From Bordetella genomosp. 9 (GTDB taxonomy: Bacteria; Pseudomonadota; Gammaproteobacteria; Burkholderiales; Burkholderiaceae_B), in assembly GCF_002119725.1 (NCBI RefSeq), contig NZ_CP021109.1:868001-932000 (forward strand): DNA of 64,000 nt, in the 5' to 3' direction. Below the pieces are notes generated by a model. The model was not told the DNA's origin. It saw nothing but the letters and a program-made list of their open reading frames with translations, and made no database searches. The translations under genes were made by a program, and so were the position numbers. Shown here piece by piece: positions 18,670 to 25,518 of the stretch (position 1 is the first letter of the stretch; each line of letters begins with the position of its first letter).

Positions 18670-19098
18670 TCAGCCGCGCCGGGCGCAGGTGGCCCGGGCG
18701 GCATTCAGGCTGGCCGCCGCTTCCCGCATCCGGATGGCTTGTTCGCCGGGATCCTGCGGCAGCTTCCCGGTGGCGAACGCCATCACGACTTTGTCGGGCA
18801 TGCCTGCGGCGTAGGCCTGGCCGACGCAGGCGCAGTAGCTTTCGCGGGCTGCGGCGCCGGCTGGGGCGTAGGGATCCAGCTGCGGCTGTTTTTGCAGCAG
18901 GCTGCGGCACTGTTGCACATGGGCGGGCACGAGCTTCTGGCGCATTGCGCCCAGCGCGGCGCCCTGGGCCTTGGCATCGCCGGGCCAGCCCAGCAAAGCG
19001 CCAGCCAGCAGGCAGGCAGCCAGACCCGCGGCCAGGCGCAGGATTCCGGACGACAGCAGGCGGGCGGGGTGGGGCGCCATACGGCTGCGCATCAGCAT
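18670..19098 (-). CDS. Hypothetical exported protein
   Basis: 142-residue protein with a signal peptide (hydrophobic stretch about 17-36, likely cleaved after AKA) and a short mature domain carrying a C-x-C pair (YCACVG) plus two further cysteines near its ends, suggesting disulphides in the periplasm. I do not recognise the family. The ATG chosen has GAGGGA 6 nt upstream; the open frame continues further 5' without signal-like character. About 265 bp between its end and wrbA contain no gene I can see. Confidence 0.65.
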   Translation of the reverse strand: MLMRSRMAPHPARLLSSGILRLAAGLAACLLAGALLGWPGDAKAQGAALGAMRQKLVPAHVQQCRSLLQKQPQLDPYAPAGAAARESYCACVGQAYAAGMPDKVVMAFATGKLPQDPGEQAIRMREAAASLNAARATCARRG

Positions 19099-19206
19099 TT
19101 CGATTCCCTCTACGGAACGGGCGGGCGGCTGCGGCCTGCCCGGGGGCAAGGCGAAAGCCATTGACGGGGTTTCTATTCTTCGCCCAAACAGGAAGGCAAC
19201 AAACGG

Positions 19207-19233
19207 TAAATAAGCTGGCATTTGTGCCACTGA
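19207..19233 (+). promoter_or_regulatory. Candidate sigma-28 (FliA) promoter for the chemotaxis gene
   Basis: TAAATAAG, exactly 11 nt, then GCCACTGA; the FliA consensus is TAAAGTTT-N11-GCCGATAA. Match is 4/8 and 5/8 with correct spacing, about 100 nt before the ATG of a chemotaxis protein, a typical FliA target. Suggestive only. Confidence 0.35.
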
Positions 19234-19333
19234 TCCGGCTAAGGGCGCCACGCGCCACGCAGTACCTTCTGGCATTGGCGCGAACCGGCGCCGATCCAGC
19301 CCGTCATCAAAAAACCAGGAGGGGAACGCCATC

Positions 19334-20641
19334 ATGTTCGGCTTAGTATCCGTTGCGCCGGGCGTCCCGCGCAGGCGGGCCGGCGCCGCCGACAGTGGCG
19401 AACTCGCCGCGCTTTACCGCTCGCAGGCGGTCATCGAGTTCGATCTGGACGGCCGCGTGCTCACCGCCAATGACAACTTCCTGCGCATCTTCGGTTATGA
19501 GCTGGACGCGGTGCAGGGGCAGCATCACCGCCTGTTCGTGGATCCCGCCGAAAGCGCGTCGCCGGCCTACACGGCGTTCTGGGAGAGCCTTGCCCGCGGC
19601 ATACCCCATAGCGGCCGATACCGCCGGCTGGCGCGCGATGGGCGCGCCGTCTGGCTGCAGGCCAGCTACAACCCGGTCCTGGATCGCCATGGCGATCCGG
19701 TCAAGGTGATGAAGATCGCCACGGACATCACCGAGGAGCAGCGCCGCAACGACGACGCAACGGGCCAGCTCGCGGCCATTTCCAAGGTCCAGGCCATCAT
19801 CGAGTTCGCGCTGGACGGCACCATCCTGCGCGCCAACCGCCTGTTCCTGGATGCCGTCGGCTATGACGAGGACGAAGTGGTGGGGCGCCATCACAGCATG
19901 TTCGTCCTGCCGGAAGAAAGGCAGTCGCCGGCCTATGCCGAGTTCTGGCGCCGCCTGGCGGCCGGCGTTCACGACACGGGCCAGTATCTGCGCATCGGCA
20001 AGGGCGGCCGCCAGGTATGGATCGCCGCCAGCTACAACCCCATCCTGGATGCCGCGGGGCGTCCCTTCAAGGTGGTGAAGTACGCCACCGACATTACCGC
20101 CCGCGTGGTGGCCGCCGAGCAGTTGCGGCAGGCCGTTCAGGGCCTGACCGATAACGCCGGGCGCGCCCAGCAGGCCAACGCGCTGGCCCAGGAGGCGGCG
20201 GGCGTGGCCGAGGCCGGCGGCCGCACCGTGCGCGCGGTGGTCGACACCATGGACGCCATTACGGACAGTTCGCGCCGCATCGCCGACATCATCGGCGTCA
20301 TGGACGGTATCGCCTTCCAGACCAATATTTTGGCGCTGAACGCTGCCGTGGAGGCTGCCCGGGCCGGCGCGCACGGCAAGGGCTTTGCCGTCGTGGCCGC
20401 CGAGGTGCGCAACCTGGCGCAGAACAGCGCGGCGGCAGCCCGGGAAATCAAGGCGCTGATTCAAACATCGGTGCAGCAGATAGAGCAGGGCGCGGCCCTG
20501 GTGCAATCCGCGGGCAGCACGATGGAAGAAATCGTCGCGTCCTCGCGGCGCGTGACCGGCATCACGGCCGAGGTCGTGGAGGTCTCCCTGGCGCAATCGC
20601 AGAGCCTGACGCAAGTCACGGACAACCTGGCCGGCAGTTGA
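19334..20641 (+). CDS. Soluble PAS-PAS methyl-accepting chemotaxis protein (BdlA/Aer-like)
   Basis: 435 residues without any membrane helix: two PAS domains in tandem (about 22-130 and 140-250; each has an SPAY/ASPAY and SYNP(I/V)LD block, evidence of duplication) followed by the conserved chemoreceptor signalling hairpin with [18 protein letters not shown]. The tip is intact, so it should bind CheA/CheW in the cytoplasm. The architecture is that of BdlA and related energy/redox sensors linked to biofilm dispersal. AGGAGG precedes the ATG. The C-terminus is short, lacking a CheR/CheB-tethering pentapeptide. No che or fli genes are nearby. Confidence 0.9.
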   Translation: MFGLVSVAPGVPRRRAGAADSGELAALYRSQAVIEFDLDGRVLTANDNFLRIFGYELDAVQGQHHRLFVDPAESASPAYTAFWESLARGIPHSGRYRRLARDGRAVWLQASYNPVLDRHGDPVKVMKIATDITEEQRRNDDATGQLAAISKVQAIIEFALDGTILRANRLFLDAVGYDEDEVVGRHHSMFVLPEERQSPAYAEFWRRLAAGVHDTGQYLRIGKGGRQVWIAASYNPILDAAGRPFKVVKYATDITARVVAAEQLRQAVQGLTDNAGRAQQANALAQEAAGVAEAGGRTVRAVVDTMDAITDSSRRIADIIGVMDGIAFQTNILALNAAVEAARAGAHGKGFAVVAAEVRNLAQNSAAAAREIKALIQTSVQQIEQGAALVQSAGSTMEEIVASSRRVTGITAEVVEVSLAQSQSLTQVTDNLAGS

Positions 20642-20652
20642 CGGACCCGGAC

Positions 20653-20669
20653 GCCGGCGCGGCGCCGGC
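20653..20669 (+). terminator. GC hairpin after the chemotaxis gene
   Basis: GCCGGC / GCCGGC stem of 6 bp with a 5-nt loop, 12 nt past the stop. No T-run follows, so termination would be weak or Rho-assisted. Confidence 0.3.
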
Positions 20670-20831
20670 CCTCGTCCAAAAAGGCATAGGCCGGCTTCGA
20701 ACGCGCGCATACAATTCTCGCGCGGCCGGCGCCACGGCACGCCCGTCCGCGACGCACAGTCCGCAACCGGGCGGCAGGCGCGGCCAGCGGCCTTGCCCGC
20801 GCGGCGGGAAGGCATTCCAACGGAGACAACC

Positions 20832-21185
20832 ATGGGCTACATGCTGCTCATCGTCGAGCCGCGCGGCCAGCGCGCCGAACGATCCGAAGCCGAAGGCCGC
20901 CAGGTCTATGAACAGATGAAGCGCTTTGCCGGCGACCTGCAGTCGCGCGGCAAACTGATTGCGTGTGAATCGCTGGCCGCCGACCGCGAAGGCGCCCGCG
21001 TCCAGGTCAGGGAAGGACGCACCCGTCTGCTGGACGGCCCCTTTGCCGAAGCCAAGGAAATGATCGGCGGCTTTTTCCTGCTCGATGTGGACACCCGGGA
21101 AGAAGCGCTGGAAATCGCGGCTGCCTGCCCGGCCGCGCAGTGGTGCACGGTGGAGGTGCGGCGCGCCGCGCCGTGCTACGAATAG
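20832..21185 (+). CDS. YciI-family DGPF-domain protein 1
   Basis: 117-residue protein with the DGPF signature (LLDGPFAEAKEMIGGFFLLDV), the family that gives YCII/DGPF proteins their name. Biochemical function is unknown, but these genes are strongly associated with ECF42 sigma factors, as here. GGAG lies 7 nt before the ATG. A TACAAT at 20709-20714 could be a -10 element but lacks a good -35. Confidence 0.85.
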   Translation: MGYMLLIVEPRGQRAERSEAEGRQVYEQMKRFAGDLQSRGKLIACESLAADREGARVQVREGRTRLLDGPFAEAKEMIGGFFLLDVDTREEALEIAAACPAAQWCTVEVRRAAPCYE

Positions 21186-21191
21186 CGCCGC

Positions 21192-21218
21192 TGTCGAAAA
21201 ACGCATCCTGCAATCGTC
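21192..21218 (+). promoter_or_regulatory. Candidate ECF42-type promoter inside the sigma operon
   Basis: TGTCGA at 21192-21197, 17-nt spacer, CGTC at 21215-21218. From memory, published ECF42 target promoters have TGTCGA at -35 and a CGA/TC-type -10. It lies in the 85-bp gap before the second DGPF gene and would drive DGPF2-VOC-sigma, giving autoregulation. Confidence 0.55.
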
Positions 21219-21270
21219 GTGTCGCAAGAGGGCCGCGCCGCGGCCCCGCTACCGCGACACGGAGAATGCC

Positions 21271-21696
21271 ATGCGTTTCCTCATCATCGTCAAGGCCACC
21301 GCCGCCACCGAGGCGGGCGTCATGCCGGAAGAAAGCCTGTTCGCCGCCATGGCGGATTATCACGAGGCCCTGGCCAAGGCGGGCGTGTTGCTGGATGCGG
21401 CGGGATTGCGGCCGACCTCCGAAGGCTGGCGCATCGATTACCGCGACGGCGCGCGCACATTGACGTTTGGCCCTTTCGCCATGGCCGAGGGCGGGCTGAT
21501 GGCCGGCTATACGCTGATACAGGTGCGGTCGCGCGACGAGGCGCTGGAGTGGTCGCGCCGCTTTCCTGCGCCGCACGGCGCGACGGCGCCGGCCCAGATC
21601 GAGGTGCGGCCGCTGTACGAAGCCGAGGATTTCGCGCCCGGCGCCTCGCGCGACCGCCTGCGCGCACTGCGCGACCACGCCGGGCTGGCGGCCTGA
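21271..21696 (+). CDS. YciI-family DGPF-like protein 2
   Basis: 141-residue second YciI-type protein. The signature is varied to FGPFAMAEGGLMAGYTLIQV, and the N-terminus MRFLIIVKA is typical of the larger DGPF subfamily. GGAGAA precedes the ATG. It is longer than its neighbour by an acidic C-terminal tail (YEAEDFAPG). It is the first gene after the candidate ECF-type promoter and lies 23 bp before the VOC gene. Confidence 0.85.
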   Translation: MRFLIIVKATAATEAGVMPEESLFAAMADYHEALAKAGVLLDAAGLRPTSEGWRIDYRDGARTLTFGPFAMAEGGLMAGYTLIQVRSRDEALEWSRRFPAPHGATAPAQIEVRPLYEAEDFAPGASRDRLRALRDHAGLAA

Positions 21697-21719
21697 CGCA
21701 GGCTACGGGGAGAATCGCC

Positions 21720-22131
21720 ATGCACAAGCAAATCTATGTCAATCTGGCCGTGCGGGACCTGGGAGCCGCCCGCGCCTTTTTCGAGCGGCTCGGCTTTTCC
21801 TTCGAGCCGCGTTTCAGCAACGATCAGGCTGCCTGTCTGGTATTGGGGGAGAACATCTACGCGATGCTGCTGCGCCAGGACTTCTTCAAGTCGTTCACCG
21901 ACAAGCCGCTCTGCGATCCGGCCGCGGCGACCGAGGTCGGTCTGCCTGTCGTGCGACAGCCGCGAGGCGGTGGACGGCCTGATCGCGAAGGCCCGGGACG
22001 CCGGCGCGCGCCTGCCGCGCGAGCCGCAGGACTATGGGTTCATGTACGCGCACGCCTTCGAGGACCCGGACGGTCATATCTGGGAGCTGGTGTACATGGA
22101 CCCCGCCGCGGCGCAGGCCGGCACGGCCTGA
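21720..22131 (+). pseudogene. VOC/glyoxalase-family protein, interrupted by a +1 frameshift
   Basis: The first 73 or so codons read as a VOC protein (QIYVNLAVRDLGAARAFFERLGF, then SNDQAACLVLGENIYAMLL). Around 21939 the frame moves by one: the other frame continues the same domain with CLSCDSREAVDGL, then YGFMYAHAFEDPDGHIWEL and a stop at 22129-22131. Removing one G from GGTCGGTC restores an unbroken protein of about 136 residues with EVVCLSCDS across the junction. Either the gene is newly broken or one base is wrong in the sequence. In the unshifted frame there is no stop before the sigma-factor gene, so reading would run into it. VOC proteins (bleomycin-resistance/glyoxalase fold) are usual partners of DGPF/ECF operons. 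Confidence 0.8.
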
Positions 22132-22139
22132 GCATCCCC

Positions 22140-23417
22140 ATGGCGACGCAGGCCACGCATGCCGCCATCGAGGCGGTCTGGCGCATCGAGGCGGCCAAGG
22201 TCATCGCGGGAGTCGCACGGCTGGTCCGCGACGTCGGGCTTGCCGAGGACTTCGCCCAGGACGCGCTGGTGGCGGCCCTGGAACATTGGCCGCGCACCGG
22301 CGTGCCCGACAACCCCGGAGCCTGGCTCATGACCACCGCGAAGAACCGCGCCCTGGATCGCCTGCGCCAGGATGCGCTGCACGCGCGCAAGCAGGAACAA
22401 CTGGGCCACGACATGGATGCGCTGGAGACCAGTGTGGAACCGGACTTCGTGGACGTGCTGGACGCCGCGCGGCAGGACGACATCGGCGACGATCTGCTCA
22501 GGCTGGTGTTCATCGCCTGCCATCCCGTTCTGTCGATGGACGCGCGGGTCGCGCTCACCCTGAGGCTGCTGTGCGGGCTGTCCACGGACGAGATCGCGCG
22601 CGCTTTCCTGACCGCCGAGACGACCATCGCGCAACGCATCGTGCGCGCCAAGCGCACCTTGTCCAAGGCCGGCGTGCCTTTCGAGGTGCCGCCGCCGGAC
22701 CAGCGCGCCGAGCGGCTGGCGTCGGTGCTGGAAGTGATCTACCTGGTGTTCAACGAAGGCTATGCCGCTACGGCGGGCGACGACTGGATGCGGCCGGCGC
22801 TGTGCCAGGAGGCGATGCGCCTGGGCCGCGTGCTTGCCAGCCTGGCGCCCGGGGAAAGCGATGTGCACGGACTGGTCGCCCTGATGGAGCTGCAGGCGTC
22901 GCGCATGCATGCGCGGGTGGATGGACAGGGACGCCCGGTCCTGTTGCCCGATCAGGACAGGGCGCGCTGGGACAGGTTGCTGATACGTCGCGGCCTGGAC
23001 GCCTTGCGGCGCGCCGAGGCGCTGGGCGGCGACGGCCCGTATTGCCTGCAGGCCGCGCTGGCTGCCTGCCATGCCCGTGCGCCCAGCGCGGCCGAAACCG
23101 ACTGGCCCCGTATCGTGGCGCTTTACGACGCGTTGATGCGCCGTGCGCCATCGCCCGTCGTGGCCTTGAACCGGGCGGTCGCGGTGAGCATGGCAAGCGG
23201 CCCGGCGGCCGCGCTGCCCCTGGTCGACGCCCTGGGGGACGATCCGGCCATGCGCCAGTATCCCTGGCTGTACAGCGTGCGCGGCGATCTGCTGGCGCGG
23301 CTTGGGCGCAGGGCGGAATCACGGGCGGCGTTCGAAGAAGCGGCCGCCCTGACGCGCAACGCGCGCGAACGGGCGCTGCTCATGGAACGCGCGCGCGAAG
23401 TCGGGCGGGCCGATTAG
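22140..23417 (+). CDS. ECF42-type RNA polymerase sigma factor with C-terminal extension
   Basis: 425 residues: sigma region 2 (about 10-85, GLAEDFAQDALVAAL and WLMTTAKNRALDRLR), sigma region 4 (about 125-185, LTLRLLCGLSTDEIARAFL helix-turn-helix), then a roughly 230-residue helical extension (from VFNEGYAAT) typical of the SigJ/YlaC-like ECF41/42 clan. ECF42 members lack an anti-sigma factor and are controlled by this extension; they sit with DGPF genes, as here. The start is 8 bp after the VOC stop. It probably transcribes the TGTCGA-type promoter upstream of the second DGPF gene. The inducing signal is unknown. Confidence 0.9.
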   Translation: MATQATHAAIEAVWRIEAAKVIAGVARLVRDVGLAEDFAQDALVAALEHWPRTGVPDNPGAWLMTTAKNRALDRLRQDALHARKQEQLGHDMDALETSVEPDFVDVLDAARQDDIGDDLLRLVFIACHPVLSMDARVALTLRLLCGLSTDEIARAFLTAETTIAQRIVRAKRTLSKAGVPFEVPPPDQRAERLASVLEVIYLVFNEGYAATAGDDWMRPALCQEAMRLGRVLASLAPGESDVHGLVALMELQASRMHARVDGQGRPVLLPDQDRARWDRLLIRRGLDALRRAEALGGDGPYCLQAALAACHARAPSAAETDWPRIVALYDALMRRAPSPVVALNRAVAVSMASGPAAALPLVDALGDDPAMRQYPWLYSVRGDLLARLGRRAESRAAFEEAAALTRNARERALLMERAREVGRAD

Positions 23418-23519
23418 GCGCGGGCCGATGAGGCGCGAACCAATTGCGCGCGTACCGACGCGCAGGCCCACGGGCGCAGCGGGAAGGTATTCCGGGCCTT
23501 GCCCGGCCAGCGCGGACGC

Positions 23520-24347
23520 TTATTCGCCCTTGCCGTCGCCGGTATAGCCCAGCCGGCGGCTGATGGCCTGCGCCTCGTCGCGCAGCGCCCGCGCCACCAC
23601 GCCATCTGGCGACGGATCGAAGCCGCCGGTGGCGCCCAGGGCAGTCAGGACCGCGCAGGGCCGCCCCGTGTAGTCGTACAGGGCGGCCGCCACCGCGCTG
23701 ATGCCGCGCAGATTGGTGTCGCGCACCGCCGCGCAGCCCGCCTGCAGCACCGAGCGCCGCAGGGCCCCGATGGGGTCCGTGGCATCCAGCAGTGCCCGTT
23801 GATCGGGCGGCGCGGCTTTCAATTCCGCCGCGGCGAGCGCGCGCACGCGGCTGTCGTCCAGCGTCGCCAACAGCACCCGCCCCGTCGCCGACCAGAGCAT
23901 CGGCAGCACCGACCCCACCCGCACGTTCACCGTGACGGGCAATCCCGGTTCTTCGAAACGCACGATGGTCGGCCCCTTGTTGCCCATCACCGCCACGAAA
24001 CACGTCACTTCCAGGGTCTCGCGCAAGCGCGCCAGCGACGCTTCCGCGATCCGGATCGGATCCGCCTGGCGCATCGCCGCCACGCCCAGCAGCAGGGCTT
24101 CCAGGCCAAGGTAGTACTGCTGCGTCGCACTGTCCTGGTCGACCAGGCCGGTCTCCAGCAGGCTGGCCAGGTAGCGGTGGACCTTGGCCGGGCTTTCGCC
24201 GATGTGCGAGGCGATCAGCGTCAGGCTGGCCCGTCCGCCCAGCTGGCCCAGGGCCTTGAGCACGGCCATGCCCGTTTCGGCGGACTGGACGCGCTGGCGC
24301 CTTTCGCGTGCGCGGCCAAGTTCTGCGGCGGGGGGTGTCGGGTTCAT
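23520..24347 (-). CDS. IclR-family transcriptional regulator
   Basis: 275 residues: winged helix at about 20-80 (AVLKALGQLGG...LIASHIGESPAKVHRYLASLLETGLVDQD) and an IclR effector domain to the C-terminus (GRVLLATL, then ALYDYTGRPCAVLTALG). Divergently transcribed from a Bug receptor and P450 gene pair, with inverted and direct repeats in the 152-bp gap, so it most likely controls that pair in response to a small carboxylate or aromatic compound. The frame is open 22 codons upstream, but only this start gives a normal N-terminus. Confidence 0.9.
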   Translation of the reverse strand: MNPTPPAAELGRARERRQRVQSAETGMAVLKALGQLGGRASLTLIASHIGESPAKVHRYLASLLETGLVDQDSATQQYYLGLEALLLGVAAMRQADPIRIAEASLARLRETLEVTCFVAVMGNKGPTIVRFEEPGLPVTVNVRVGSVLPMLWSATGRVLLATLDDSRVRALAAAELKAAPPDQRALLDATDPIGALRRSVLQAGCAAVRDTNLRGISAVAAALYDYTGRPCAVLTALGATGGFDPSPDGVVARALRDEAQAISRRLGYTGDGKGE

Positions 24348-24426
24348 CGTTTTTCTGATTGGACGGACGCGTGAGAAGCCGGCCGGCCGGGGAAGCCGGC
24401 GGCAGCAGGGCAAAGGGTAAGCCCGG

Positions 24427-24462
24427 TTGACGAATTACGCAATGCGTATATGATTTACGCAA
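24427..24462 (+). promoter_or_regulatory. Sigma-70 promoter with overlapping IclR-type operator
   Basis: TTGACG (24427-24432), 16-nt spacer, TATGAT (24449-24454). The spacer holds a perfect inverted repeat TACGCA-A-TGCGTA (24436-24448); the element TTACGCAA at 24435-24442 recurs at 24455-24462, 20 bp (two helical turns) away, overlapping the -10. The position suits repression by the divergent IclR regulator. Confidence 0.6.
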
Positions 24463-24499
24463 AAGCTGAAAACAGCCACAACAACGTACGGAGACAACC

Positions 24500-25477
24500 A
24501 TGCCCTTTGCCCGCCTGATGCGCGCGCTCGCACTCGCCGTTCTGCCCGCCGTGGCCGCCGCTCCCGCCGCAGCCGATACCTACCCGTCCAAGCCGCTGCG
24601 CTGGGTCGTGCCCTATGCCGCGGGCGGCGGTTCGGACTTTCTGGCCCGCACCGTCAGCCAGGGCCTGTCGCCGCGGCTGGGACAGCCCGTCGTGGTGGAC
24701 AACAAGCCGGGCGGGAACACGGCCATCGGCGCTTCGGAAACCGCCCGCGCGCAGCCCGACGGCTACACCATGCTGTCGGCGGACAACGGCACGCTGGTGT
24801 TCAACCCGGCGCTGTATGCGAAGCTGTCCTACGACCCGGTCAAGGACCTGGCCCCCGTCACGCTGATGGGCCGCTTCCCCATGATTCTCGTGGCCGGCCC
24901 CGGCCTGAAGGCCGCCGACGTGAAGGGCTTGCTGGCCGAGGCCAAGGCGCGCAAGGAAGGACTGGACTATGCTTCGGCCGGCGCGGGCAGCCCGCACCAT
25001 CTGGCCATGGAGCTGCTCAAGGTGGAGACCGGCGCGAACCTGGTGCACGTGCCTTATCGCGGCGCGGCGCCCGCCCTGTCGGACGTCGCCGCCGGCCAGG
25101 TGCCCATCATGATGGTCGACCTGGCCGCCGGCGCGGGCTTCATCAAGGGCGGCAAGGTGCGGGCCCTGGCCGTGGCGAACCCCACGCGGCTGCAGCAGCT
25201 GCCGGACGTGCCCACGTTCGCCGAGCTCGGCTACAAGAATGTGGAGGCCGCCGCCCAGGTCGGCATCGTCGTGCCCGCCGCCACGCCGCAACCCGTCATC
25301 GACATCCTGAACCGCCAGCTGGTGGCGACGATCAACGACCCGGTCATCCGCCAGAAGCTCATCGACTTCGGCATCGAGCCGGTGGGCAACACGCCGGCCG
25401 AGTACCGCGACCTGCTGCAGGCCGAACGCGCCCGCTGGCACAAGCTGATTCACGACCTGAACATCAAGCTGGATTGA
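24500..25477 (+). CDS. Bug-family TTT solute-binding receptor
   Basis: 325 residues with a signal peptide (cleavage near AAADTYP) and the Bug/TctC fold: YPSKPLRWVVPYAAGGGSDFLAR at the mature N-terminus, then NKPGGNTAIG and YASAGAGSPHHLAME. Bug proteins are periplasmic receptors, often binding carboxylates, aromatic acids or nicotinamide; they are vastly expanded in Bordetella and most lack a cognate TctAB membrane pair, as here. It is 41 bp upstream of the P450 gene in what looks like one operon, so it may bind the P450 substrate or its product. GGAG precedes the ATG. Confidence 0.92.
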   Translation: MPFARLMRALALAVLPAVAAAPAAADTYPSKPLRWVVPYAAGGGSDFLARTVSQGLSPRLGQPVVVDNKPGGNTAIGASETARAQPDGYTMLSADNGTLVFNPALYAKLSYDPVKDLAPVTLMGRFPMILVAGPGLKAADVKGLLAEAKARKEGLDYASAGAGSPHHLAMELLKVETGANLVHVPYRGAAPALSDVAAGQVPIMMVDLAAGAGFIKGGKVRALAVANPTRLQQLPDVPTFAELGYKNVEAAAQVGIVVPAATPQPVIDILNRQLVATINDPVIRQKLIDFGIEPVGNTPAEYRDLLQAERARWHKLIHDLNIKLD

Positions 25478-25518
25478 GCGCCGCCGCGCGGCCTCCCGGC
25501 GTTTTCCGGAGCGACGCC

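Noticed and set aside
21720..23417. A genuine VOC-sigma fusion protein
   Set aside because: The second half of the VOC domain is intact in the neighbouring frame and ends just before the sigma start, so a frameshift explains the open frame better.
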